A stretch of DNA of 64,000 nucleotides from Orobanche coerulescens (taxonomy: Eukaryota > Streptophyta > Magnoliopsida > Lamiales > Orobanchaceae), in NCBI GenBank assembly GCA_033398695.1, contig CM065805.1:167439787-167503786 (forward strand), in the 5' to 3' direction. The position numbers and the translations under genes were made by a program. The number at the start of each line of letters is the position of its first letter. Position 1 is the first letter of the stretch. Under the pieces are notes generated by a model, which worked only from the letters and a program-made list of their open reading frames with translations, was not told the DNA's origin and searched no databases. Shown here piece after piece: positions 50,283-60,869 of this stretch.

Positions 50283-51038
50283 TTAAGAAATAAACAACTC
50301 GGGATACTTAGCACGCATGCTATCCTCGGTTTCCCAAGTCGCCTCCTCGACACCATGTCTCGACCACTGCACTTTGACCAATGGAATGGTTTTATGCCTC
50401 AGTCGCTTCTCACGGTGCTCCAAAATCTTCAAAGGACGCTCCTCAAAAGTGATATCCTCGGCAACGTCAATCTCCCCATAGTCGATGATGTGACTAGGAT
50501 CCGGGACATATTTCCTCAGCTGGGAAACATGAAAAATGCTATGAACATGACTCAGGGCCGGGGGTAATGCCAAACGGTATGCTAACCCACCGACTCTCTC
50601 GAGAATCTCGAAGGGCCCAATAAATCTCGGACTCAACTTCCCCTTCTTCCCGAAACGGAAAACTCCTCTCGTCGGCGACACCTTCAGCAGAACGTGGTCT
50701 CCCACCTCGAATTCTAAAGGTCGACGACGGACATCGGCATATGACTTCTGTCGACTCTGGGCAGTCAACATCCGTTCTCGAATTAATTCTATCTTCCGTC
50801 TCGTCTCTAAAACGACATCCGGTTCGGTCCTGACCAAATCGGATGCCTCATTCCAACAAATCGGCGATCGACATCGTCGCCCATAAAGTGCCTCATACGG
50901 TGCCATCCGAATAGACGCGTGCCAACTATTTTTGTACGTGAATTCGATCAATGGCAAATGCTCCTCCCAGTCGCTACTCGATCGAGGCACAAGCACGCAA
51001 CATGTCCTCGAATGTCTGGATAGTGCGTTCGTATCCAT
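50283..51038 (-). pseudogene. pol: Pol C-terminus: integrase tail and chromodomain-like region
   Basis: 251 codons open. The start is the end of the integrase core (LPLIEFTYKNSWHASIRMAP, YEALYGRRCRSP). The GPY/F region follows (FEVGDHVLLKVSP, LSPRFIGPFEILERVGGLAY, HSIFHVSQLRKY). The last ~60 residues (RPLKILEHREKRLRHKTIPL, VQWSRHGVEEATWE) have the form of the chromodomain-like tail of Tekay-type elements, which steers integration to chromatin. It ends close to the polypurine tract, as in intact relatives. It is out of frame with the upstream pol piece, so it cannot be made as one protein as sequenced. Confidence 0.88.
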
Positions 51039-51162
51039 CGGAGGGATGAAAAGAGGTACTCAAATGCAACGGGTACCTAAAGCCTTATGCACCGCTTTGC
51101 CAAAAGTGCGATACAAAGCGGCCATCCCGATCCGAAACAATAGACTTGAGTACCGTGAAGTC

Positions 51163-52041
51163 TCACAATCTGCGCGATAAACACACGAGCGATTTCTCGG
51201 GCCCCAAGTGTCCTTGATGCCCGAGAAAATGTGCCGACTTGGTTAGACGATCAACAACCACCCATACCATATTCATTAGGACCCGATCTTGGCAAACTCG
51301 TAACAAAATCCATCGATATATCTTCCCATTTCCATTAGGAGCAGAAGTGGCGCAATAACCCGGTCGATGCTCGATTTTGACACCTGGACAAGTCAAACAT
51401 CTTGCTACAAACTGTGCGACCTCCTCCTTCATATCATTCCACCAGAAATTTCTTCTCAGGTCCTTGTACATCTTACTCGAACCAGGATGAACGGAATAGG
51501 GTGTGGAATGGGCCTCACGCAAAATACTCAGTCGCAACTCTGGATCGTTCGGCACACAAAGCCGGCTTTGGAATCTCAAAACACCATCCTCGTGAATCAC
51601 AAACCCAGGAGACTTTCCCTTAAGAACGTTCTCTCGGATTTGAGTAATCATCGGATCCTCTAATTGCTTCAGCTTAACCTCATCGATCAAAGACGATGAA
51701 ATCTCTAAAGCACAAAGTTGCCCGACAGCTCCAGGCAACAAAACCTCAACATCTAACCCGATCAAAGCCCTCCGAAGCTCAGGCTGAGGCGTAAAGACCT
51801 CAAGCGTTCGCAACGCAATCGGTTTCCGACTCAAGGCGTCGGCCACGACGTTCGCCTTGCCCGGATGATAAAGGATTTCAAGATCGTAATCCTTAATCAG
51901 CTCTAACCACCTCTTCTGCCTCATATTCAACTCCCGAGTAAATATGTATTTCGTGCTCTTATGATCGGTAAAAATCGACATGCAGAGCCGAAAGATAGTG
52001 ACGCGAGATCTTGGCGCGAACACAACGGCCGCTAACTCCAA
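51163..52041 (-). pseudogene. pol: Pol middle: RNase H and integrase N-terminal half
   Basis: 292 codons. RNase H motifs are TDHKSTKYIF, NMRQKRWLELIKDYD and YHPGKANVVADALSRK. Next comes the H2C2 zinc-binding domain of integrase (REAHSTPYSVHPGSSKMYKD ... CLTC). The core begins at VVVDRLTKSAHF, with the residues just before it (WILLRVCQDRV) apparently in a shifted frame. The 125 bp between this and the next piece holds the rest of the core, also broken. Confidence 0.88.
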
Positions 52042-52063
52042 ATCATGGGTAGGGTAGTTCGGC

Positions 52064-52249
52064 TCATACGGCGCAAGCGTCTCGTCGTAAGCAATGGTCT
52101 TGCCGTCTTTGCATCAATACGCACCCAAGACCACGACGAAGCATCGCTATAAACGGCGAATCCCTCGTTGCCACATGGCAACGCCAAAACCGGAGTGAAG
52201 TCAAACGCTTCTTCGATTCCTCAAAACTCGTTGTCTCTCGACATTCCAA
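52064..52249 (-). pseudogene. pol: Pol piece: start of RNase H, frameshifted
   Basis: A 61-codon frame includes GLGCVLMQ, the usual sequence after the first catalytic Asp of Ty3/gypsy RNase H. The Asp itself (YSDAS) is encoded one frame away just upstream, so a small indel separates the catalytic residue from its motif. Confidence 0.75.
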
Positions 52250-52364
52250 ACGAACTTCTCGGTTTACGGAGCAAGCGTGTAAGTGGCCGAGCTAGTTTTG
52301 AGAAACCCTCGGCGAACCTACGGTAGTAGCCACCAAACCCAAGAAACTACGGACCTCCTTTACA

Positions 52365-53663
52365 TTAGTGGCGGTGCCCAATCCAACACCGCCTCAATTT
52401 TCTGCGGATCCACACGGACTCCTCGGGTGAAATCACGTGACCCAAAACATCACTTCCTTGACGGAACTCACATTTCGAGAACTTTGCATAGAGTTGCTCG
52501 GTCCTCAAAATGTCTAACACTATTCGCAGATGATGGGCATGCTCCTCCTCATTCCTCGAATAGATAAGAATATCGTCAATGAAGACGACGACACACTTAT
52601 CCAAATACTCGATAAAGACTTTGTTCATCAACTGCATGAACACCGCCGGCGCGTTAGTTAACCCGAAAGGCATAACTACAAACTCATAATGTCCGTATCT
52701 CGTCCGAAAAGCCGTTTTCGGCACGTCGGACTCCCTCACCCGGAGCTGATAGTACCCCGATCTCAAATCAATCTTTGAGAATACCGCCGCTCCCTGCAAC
52801 TGGTCGAACAAGTCGTCAATCCTCGGCAAAGGATACTTGTTCTTGATGGTCACCTTGTTCAGTTCACGATAGTCGATACACAAACGTAGTGAACCATCCT
52901 TCTTACGCACAAACAAGACCGGTGCGCCCCAAGGCGAGGCGCTCGGTCGAACATACCCCGACTCAAGAAGTTCACTCAATTGTTTCTTCAACTCTGACAT
53001 CTCTGAAGGTGCCATGCGATACGGCGCCTTCGAAATCGGAGCCACACCCGGCTCTAACTCTATAGCAAACTCAACCTCACGATCCGGTGGCAATCCCGGC
53101 AACTCGTCAGGAAATACATCAGGAAACTCACTAACGACTGGAATCGATGAAAGCTCGACTCCACCATTCTCCGCCTTCAAGGCGTAGCACCAATAACCAG
53201 TACACCCTTTTCGCAGGAGTTTCATCGCCTTTAAGGCGTTAATAACAAACTTCTGGTTTCTCTTTCGCCCTGCGAAAGAGTGTTCGGTGCCGTTCTCGGC
53301 TAACATAGTGATAATTCTCGTGCGGTAGTTCATGATTGCACCATGCCGTTCGAGCCAATCATTCCCGAGAATTAAATCCTCGCCCTCGATACTCACAACA
53401 ATAAGATTAGAGAGCCAAGCCCTCTCACAAATAATCACAGAACAGTCCCGGACTTCTCGATCACCGACAATTCTATCACCGCTAGGAAGTTTAACGATGA
53501 AAGGCTCGCAAGGTGACAAACAGTCGAGACTCAAACGGCGTACACACTCTAGAGAAATGAATGAATGCGTAGCACCCGAATCGAAAAGCACACTGACAGG
53601 ATGGAAATGAATATGTACGGTACACTGCCGCCACGGCACTTCCGGGTCATCGGCCCTCCTCAT
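52365..53663 (-). pseudogene. pol: Pol N-terminal half: protease and reverse transcriptase
   Basis: 432 open codons. The protease active site is [12 protein letters not shown] near residue 28. A linker ([20 protein letters not shown]) leads to [80 protein letters not shown]. The catalytic box is [17 protein letters not shown] copies the RNA inside the particle; protease cuts the polyprotein. All catalytic Asp residues of RT and protease are present, but the frame is lost before the end of the connection region. Confidence 0.93.
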
Positions 53664-53726
53664 CTCGTATATACGCGGTGGCGGGCCGACATCTGAAACT
53701 CCACCCCTAGCGGGCTGACCCGACCT

Positions 53727-54872
53727 TTACCTCGGCCGGCACTCGGTGGGGCGGCGGAGCAAATGAGCCACTGGTTGACACTCGCTCAACGGAGGCTGGT
53801 TGAGAAGAACGGCGCCGCGAAGCCGTTTGATCTGCTCACAAAAGGGGCCTTGTGGCCTAGCTGTCCCACAAGTATGACAGGTAATCTTCGGACGAGAACA
53901 CTGCCGGCTCCTATGGCCATGTGTACCACGCTTAAAACATGTGGGCTCACGAGCGGAGGTTCGCGGCACTCAAAGCTCCCAGAAAATCGAGCCGAACCGC
54001 CCGTAGAAATATTTGCAGCCTGAGATTTCTGCCGGCCTCCACTCTTGGGACCAGAAAAATTTCCGACCGACTTCTGCTTCTTGCTCTCACGAGCCAAATC
54101 GCTAGCCGTCACCGACATATCATAAGCAAGGGCCCGACTCTGATAATCCTTCAGGGTAGTACATACAAGTCCAGACATATAGTCCCGAATGGGCAATTTC
54201 ATTCTCCTGGAAAAATGGAAAATTTTGTCGCTCTCAGCGACAACTTGGGTCTTCACATAACCCAACTCCTTGTTGAAATCAGCAATAGCTTGGGATACGG
54301 GAATATCCCGAGGTTGAGCATCGAAGAAAGCATGCACTCGAGCACATCGACCGGCCACGGACGGTTTCGGTTTCCATCAACTCCTGAAACTCGGCCCACG
54401 AAGCAACATGATCTTTGGGACTAACGGCCTCCCACCAATCTGTAGCATCTCCCGTGAGAAAGTATTGAGCAATAGGGACCTTACGGTCCTCGGGACAATT
54501 GGTAGCAGTGAAGACCTTGGATATCTCCTTGATCCACCCTTCCCAGCCGATCGGGTCTGAAGCTCCCGAGAACTGAGGAGGATGCATCTTGATGACATCC
54601 TGGAGCCAGCGATCCGCTCCGCCCCGATTAGCGTGGGCCTGATCGGGGTTCTGGACCACTTGAGCTATAGCCGCCATCGGTTAACCATTTCTTTGCATAA
54701 CAGCCGCAATACCAAGATCGGCGCGCTCCTGAGAAGAAGCATGACTGTGACGGTCACCGGTACTGCCGGCTCCCGAAGAATGCAACGTGGCCGCACCACC
54801 GGCTGCCCCACGTCCTCGGCCGCGCCCACGGCCACGACCACGACCACGACCACGGTTTCCTCCGGCATCCAT
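53727..54872 (-). pseudogene. gag: Element E gag (stop and frameshifts)
   Basis: The first Met that makes sense is MDAGGN at 54872, followed by a long Gly-Arg repeat. An in-frame TAA near 54681 interrupts before MAAIAQVVQNPDQAHANRGG. The capsid domain reads MHPPQFSGASDPIGWEGWIK and LTGDATDWWEAVSP, then changes frame near 54300 (IADFNKELGYVKTQVVAESD, MKLPIRDYMSGL). It changes frame again near 53950, where a zinc knuckle appears as CFKRGTHGHRSRQC with the second Cys replaced by Arg. Another TAA lies between this and the protease frame. Confidence 0.85.
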
Positions 54873-55089
54873 ACTGACGTTGAGAGATAACAGAAGTATA
54901 TCGATGATGAGTAAGGGGAAAAGCAATTACGATTCAGAAGCAGAAATACCATGCAAGAAACAAAAGAGCCGAATAGGAAAACTTACGAGCCTTTGGAAGT
55001 AGGGATCTTTGGCGTGGCGTGACAATGTGCAAAACAAAACACGACTAGACCCAAATGACCAACAAGCCTAGGTATCCATAAACCTACAG
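54873..55089 (-). other. Element E leader, 3' part
   Basis: Untranslated leader between gag and the D insertion. It ends at TACAG (55085-55089), the left copy of the D target duplication. Removing D joins it to the primer site at 60852, giving TGGTATCGGAGCTGTAGG, as expected for an intact leader. Confidence 0.75.
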
Positions 55090-57824
55090 TGTAACACCCC
55101 CAATCCACTCAGGGATATTACACGCCGCAGACCCTCTCCTCGAGGATCTACCAGGCTGGTAACAACATTTAACATCTCGACAATGCCTTCAAGGCAAAAA
55201 TGACTCAGTAGACCGATTTGGTCTTTCAATAAAATATACAACTCGATTACAAACGCATACCCACGCAGGGGTCAAAATACAATAAACTCCCGTACAACGG
55301 GGAAAAGATACTGCAGCGGAAAAGAAAATACAACTAGACCAATACAACATCAACGGATCCTCGTGTGATTAGTATCGTTCATCTTTCATCATCCTTCATG
55401 CCGACCCTGTGCTCTGCTCCAAAACCTGAATGCAATACAGACATCCACCCCCCGAATACTCGGGGGTTAGCAAAACTCCACTGTTTTGCTAGTGCAAGTA
55501 TAAATATGAAAACAAGCCATACATATCATACTCCACAAAAACAGAATAATCGCGAGTATACTTCCCGAGAAAATTTACTTGATCAAACCATTCAAAATGT
55601 GAAAGGTAGGAAATAACCCAATGTCCATATTACAAAACATTTTACGATCTCGGGAGTTTTAGAAAACATTTGAGATATAAGAATTCTAAAACCTTTCGAA
55701 AACATTTAGGGACACAGCCCAAAGGTCATTTTCCAAAATTCAAGTTCCGGTAACAATACGCAGGGTCCACAACCCAATTCACAAAACACGGGGTCCGTGA
55801 CCCAAATCACAAATCACATGTTCCTAAGGATTATTCGTGTCCCGTGCTAACAAGCCACGAACCTCAGATGCTCCCGAAGAACAAACCCGAGTGAATAACC
55901 CAATAGGAAAAACATATCAAATCACATGTCACCTTAACCGCAGCCACGTGACTACAAGCACATATACGAACATAATCAAACCACAACCATAAGTTATCCC
56001 GGCATCGCGCTAACAAGCCACGAACCTCGGAGTCCCGTAAGACATACCCGATGATAACCTACAAGTTATCCCGGCATCGGGCTAGCAAGCCCGAACCTCG
56101 GAGTCCCCAAGACATACCGTATTGGATAACCTTACGGTTTCGCCCGACCCATACTAGCAAGTATGGATCCGGAGATTCAACAAATCTACCCGGAGGCACA
56201 TCACAATACATCAAGCACACAACAATAATCACTTATCAATCCAAACAACATTAAGCATCACAAACTCCTTTCAAGGAGTAACAACTAATATCACACACAT
56301 TACGTTCTTAGAACAAGTACATAATAACAATACGTAATCCCCGACAAAGGATTACCGTCTATCAAACTCACTCGAATTGATCATATTATCTTTCAACATA
56401 CAAAACCAACACACATATTACGAGAATACATATTCACGAAGTATACGAATTATCGTTGAAAGACAACATTTATCGAGAACATACCAATCCCTTTTACGTT
56501 CATTAAATATTAGATTTTGCATAAAATCATTTATCAAGAATTATATCAACGAAACATGAAATGTATGGGCAAGATACTTGCCTCAAAATCGGTACACAAG
56601 TATTCCGACGAACACGGCTCAGCGGAAAGCTTCAAACGCCCAAAGCTATCGAAGCGGAAGACGGCGGCGAGCGAAAGGGTTCAACACGGTTTCTTCACAA
56701 GAAACTCGACCCTAACAACAATATAATCAATAAATCATCGATCATACGAGGAAGGATAATCGTAGAACGCCCGAAAACCCCTCTAAGACATTCTCTAGGA
56801 CACCTTCAAGGCGTCGGTCAAGAACTCGACTCAAACAACGAATCGATACGATCCAACCATGGAATAATAAAGGAAATGATATAATACATCTAAATAATCA
56901 TCAATCCATCAAAATCCTAAGTTAAATCGGGTTAAACGGACGAAATCGAACAAAATACCCAAAATCCCCAAAATTAGATTTCTAGAAAATCGGCCTGATT
57001 CGCTCGATCAAAGGATGTTATAGGACGGATGATTGATGATATGAACCTCCAAACTTCGTGTATATGTTGTTAAACAACATGGCTACAAGATGGAACACTC
57101 CAAGTCGGAAGAAGATAAGAAGAAGGTGAAAAATGGCAAGAAAAACGTCTGCGGGCCTAATATAGGGGTTGATCGCTGCCGGACACGGCCGTGCCGATCG
57201 GGCACGGTCGTGTTACCCTGGCCGACAGGACTCGACCGTGTCACCGCTTGACACGGTCGCGGCGCGTAGGGCCATCCGATAGCGACCGTCCGAAGCGATG
57301 ACTCGGCACGACTCGGCCGTGTCTCGGGACACGGCCGGCGTGTCGGCGATCGTTCGAGCTTATCCGGAAGAGTGCAGCGCGGCCGTGTCGGACGACACGG
57401 CCGAGTCTGGTCGGCGAAACTTCCGGCTTATCCGGACGAGCACGGCACGGCCGTGTCGGGCGACACGGCCGAGTTCGGCAGTGATCGGCCAATAACGAGC
57501 GGGTGAGCTAAACGACCATAACTCTCTCGTCCGGACTCGATTGACTCACCGTTCGAACCATTGGAAAGCTAACTCGATGCTCTATAATATTGCAAGATTC
57601 AGAATTTTTGGAGTTACCAAAATTAATGGTGACTTTACAAAGTCGAACTCCCACGTGAAAAAGTCGATTAAGGACACGGAACTCAATAAAACGACACCAA
57701 ACGAACTCGGATGACAAAAAGTGCGGAATTAATCATTCTCGAAATGACGAAAGGTCATGAGCGAGTCGTCAAAATGAACTTCCTCCGAAAAAGAAAATTA
57801 CCGAATTAAATTGCGGATATTACA
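55090..57824 (-). repeat. Element D, 3' LTR (2735 bp)
   Basis: TGTAACACCCCC to GCGGATATTACA, followed by a polypurine block. It contains GGGTCCRTGACCC-like motifs (about 55720-55800) and repeats of roughly 70 bp around GTTATCCCGGCATCG and AACCTCGGAGTCC (55840-56130). Its palindromic U3 array is at 57170-57490. U5 is nearly the same as in LTR B. Confidence 0.9.
57159..57490 (-). promoter_or_regulatory. LTR D U3: ACACGGCCGTGT array and TATA-like box
   Basis: Repeated CGACACGGCCGTGTCGG-type motifs fill about 57175-57480. The clearest is an inverted pair, CGGCCGTGTCG (57448-57458) and its complement (57461-57471), two bases apart. On the minus strand the array precedes TATATT (57159-57164). It is far more GC-rich than the rest of the LTR and takes the place of the GCGYACGC array in LTR B. 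Confidence 0.65.
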
Positions 57825-60539
57825 TTCTACCCTCCTTAAAAGAAGTTTCGTCCGAAACTTAAAACAAGTAGGAGAAGCAATATTCCCGCCAGAAAACTCG
57901 ACGAGATACACAAAAATAGAAAACTTGCGCCCAACGGCGAAACGCCGCAAGAACGCAAAGAGACATACGGCGTGAAAACACGGTCCACGACGACCAACAC
58001 AATGTCGCGTTAGGGATACAATAAAACCAACAAATGACAAGCGTCATCAAGCGGATAATATAGTCAAGTCGATTATCCGAACAATCACAAAACACAACGA
58101 AAATCAACACGATTGACCAACCTGACGGTTCATCAATCTAAACGCGGGTCAAACGCTGAACAAATACGGAATTCCATCGCCCAAGGGTTGGAAGATCGAA
58201 AACGAGACTAATTTCCCAAACTTAAGGGAATTAGGAAGGAGCCTGAATGCTCAACGATCAAGAAACGAGGACAAAAACCGAACAAACAAACGACCGAACC
58301 ACAACGGTCGAGACAACAAAAGCGAACAATCATGTTCGAAATACGAAGGATAATAAAATTCAAACAACAACCCCAAGGTTCACATCTCGACTCGAGACAA
58401 TATATGATCCGGTGAAAACAACAGGATGTGCATTCATATAAGATCCACATGAAAGGGAATAGCATTAGAAAAGTCACAACGACAAACGAGTTATTCCGAA
58501 ATAATACCACACTCGTTCGATCAACAAAAGCAAGGAGCAGACAAGCTCGAAATGTCAACGAACATAAGCGAGTCGACAGTCGAAAATACAAAAGTTCAAG
58601 ATCCACCACTTCGAATAAAAGAACTAGTAGAACCAAAAGATGTTACTTCCGAACAAGGTTCACAAGAATCGAACCGAATTTGGAAAGTTACAACGATAAC
58701 CAGATTGACCCAAAACAAGATCACACCTCGTCCGATCGGTGGAACCGAAATACGAACAAGTTCGGTAAGTATCAACGAACACGAGCGAGTCGATAGAATC
58801 GAGAAAGAGAAAATGCAGAGTCTAAAAACAACACGGGTACTACATTCGACCTCTTATAAAAGAAGGTCGCCCCCGCAACTCACAACAGCGAAATCAAGGT
58901 GACGACACAACAAGCAACCGACAGAAACATCCTTCGAAGGCCTCTCAAAGCCGATTCCGATGACTGTGCTGAAGCGCGAACTCCGAAAGTCTCGGTAGCC
59001 AATTCACAAAACTGAATTCGGTGTCCCTCGAGTCCACACTTGAAATGTGTTACCGACGAGAAGGACAATATACACGTGCATGCCCCGGCACATTACGGTT
59101 GAAACGTCTCGGCTCGGCATACCAAAAATACAAATGCTCGATACAATGGATCAAAACACCGCAAAACAACATACCGGAGATGCCAACTCAGCATAACATA
59201 TCAACGCATACAAAAATCACAACAACAACGGCATCATTCGACGATTACAACATCCCGAACGACAGCCAGTACACAATCACAAACATCATGAAACAATCAC
59301 TCATGTTTATAACGCACAAAAATCCAGGCTTTAACAACTCACACTAGTGCGACAACACGCAAATCACCACGAGGCGATAAACAGTAAACACCAGTTCACA
59401 CCTCTCACAGAGGGCTAGTACAACAAATGCGTGGCAACGCCTCGACGTTCATGCCACCAATTCGATCACAATTCGGGGTTAACACCGTAACGAAAGTTCG
59501 AAAACCATACACGCATTTCCGGTCCGCAAACAGGAATGATAGGTTTTAAAAACAAAAACCACCTTTGAAGACAGTTTGGAAACACCAGTTGATCTTGAGT
59601 ATCATTTTACAAAAAGTAGTACAAACACCATTATCGAGACTTTGAAAGTCATCTTGCGTTTGAACAAAAATGAGGACACCTTTCTTTTAGTGAAAAACTT
59701 TCAAAATTATTCGACCCTTGGATCTAAGCAATCGCATTTGAAAATATCTCAAAAATATTTTTGGTCCTCAACCGAAAATTTTTGAAATGTATTGCGGCAT
59801 TAGAAAACACCTTGAAAACACCGCAAGAAAATAATTCGTTTTAAAAGTACGTCTCGAATTTTAATTTTCTAAGATACTCAAGGTTTTCAAAAATAATTCA
59901 ATGGGCTAGAATGCCCAAAAATTTCTGGTAATTACAAGGAACAATATAGCGCCGTGGGTCCCGCTAGGAACCCACCAGGCTAAAAACCATTTACAAAAAC
60001 GCCAAAAAGGCCGATGACGGTAATATTTCAAAAACTCACAGAAGCCATTTAGAAAATAATAAATACCGTCATAAGAATTTCGCCAAAACGATCAAGGCCG
60101 TAATGCCAAAAACTCGGTTAAGGAATTGGTTTTCAAAATAAAACTCGATCGGTAAAATACCGAAAGTCATTGCAAAAGAACTCACGCAATGGATAAAAGA
60201 AATACGGTTCATCATACACATTCGAGCAACACTACTCCTCATATGTAGGAAATTTGAGAGTCATATAATCACATATCACGAAATCAAAATCCATAAGAGG
60301 ATTCCGTCAATTAACTCATAATAATAAAAATAGCTTGTGTCACACGAGGCACAACACAAAGAAGGAGACTTACATCCACAGTCGCACGAAGATGATGATC
60401 GCCCACGATACTAATCACGACCAACAAACTCGGATGACGCGTCGCGACACGACTTAGTCGGACAAAATCCGACGAGACAAAAACTCAATAGACACCCACG
60501 GACGGCCTAGGTTTCCACAACCTATTCTCGATACCATGC
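57825..60539 (-). mobile_element. Element D interior with relic of another element
   Basis: A polypurine block (57825-57860) lies next to the LTR, and a degenerate primer site (TGGTATCGAGA) at about 60525-60536. In between, reading on the minus strand, is a relic LTR U5 end (60210 down to about 59905, like LTR A) and about 1 kb without motifs. A second polypurine block with an LTR start (TGTAGTACCCG at 58844-58834) follows, then about 1 kb of U3-like sequence. No complete protein motif is found. HFKCGLEGHRIQFC near 59045 has knuckle spacing with the first Cys replaced by His, but this is weak. Confidence 0.65.
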
Positions 60540-60848
60540 AGTAACACCCCAATCCACTCGGGGATATTACACGCGCGAGACCCTCTCCTCGAGGATCTAC
60601 CAGGCTGGTAACAACATTTAACATCTCGACAATGCCTTCAAGGCAAAAATGACTCAGTAGACCGATTTGGTCTTTCAATAAAATATACAACTCGATTACA
60701 AACGCATACCCACGCAGGGGTCAAAATACAATAAACTCCCGTACAACGGGGAAAAGATACTGCAGCGGAAAAGAAAATACAACTAGACCAATACGACATC
60801 AACGGATCTGCGGCGTGTAATATCCCTGAGTGGATTGGGGGTGTTACA
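60540..60848. repeat. Element D, rearranged 5' LTR stub
   Basis: 60540-60808 matches 55090-55359 in minus orientation. At GGATC it switches to TGCGGCGTGTAATATCCC..., the exact reverse complement of 55090-55129 (40 bp), ending TGTTACA at 60848. The junction shows short homology (GGATCTGCGG against GGGTCTGCGG). About 2.4 kb of LTR including U3 is missing. Confidence 0.88.
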
Positions 60849-60851
60849 TAC

Positions 60852-60864
60852 AGCTCCGATACCA
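60852..60864 (-). other. Element E primer-binding site
   Basis: TGGTATCGGAGCT on the minus strand, complementary to the 3' end of plant initiator-Met tRNA except for scattered changes. It lies five bases after the 5' LTR edge and overlaps the right TACAG duplication of D. Confidence 0.8.
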
Positions 60865-60869
60865 TTTTC

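Larger units (their letters stand above)
55085..60853 (-). mobile_element. Element D: non-autonomous element with one rearranged end, TSD TACAG
   Basis: Full LTR 55090-57824, interior 57825-60539, then a shortened LTR 60540-60848 whose last 40 bp are inverted. The whole is flanked by the duplication TACAG (55085-55089, 60849-60853). So both outer ends are LTR 3' ends (TGTAACACC...GGTGTTACA). It belongs to the B family by U3 start, U5 and interior. No gag or pol is recognisable. Confidence 0.88.

Noticed and set aside
54787..55002. Plus-strand Pro/Arg repeat frame (RPRPRPR)
   Set aside because: It is the antisense of the Gly-Arg repeat at the start of element E gag.
57241..57495. GC-rich frames on both strands suggesting a captured gene
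   Set aside because: The GC content comes from the ACACGGCCGTGT palindrome array; peptides are Arg/Pro/Ala repeats on either strand.
59035..59090. Plus-strand zinc-knuckle-like peptide CYRREGQYTRACP (also at about 47387-47430)
   Set aside because: It is two residues short of the knuckle spacing and antisense to the polypurine tract and LTRs of the element. The opposite strand gives an equally weak match.
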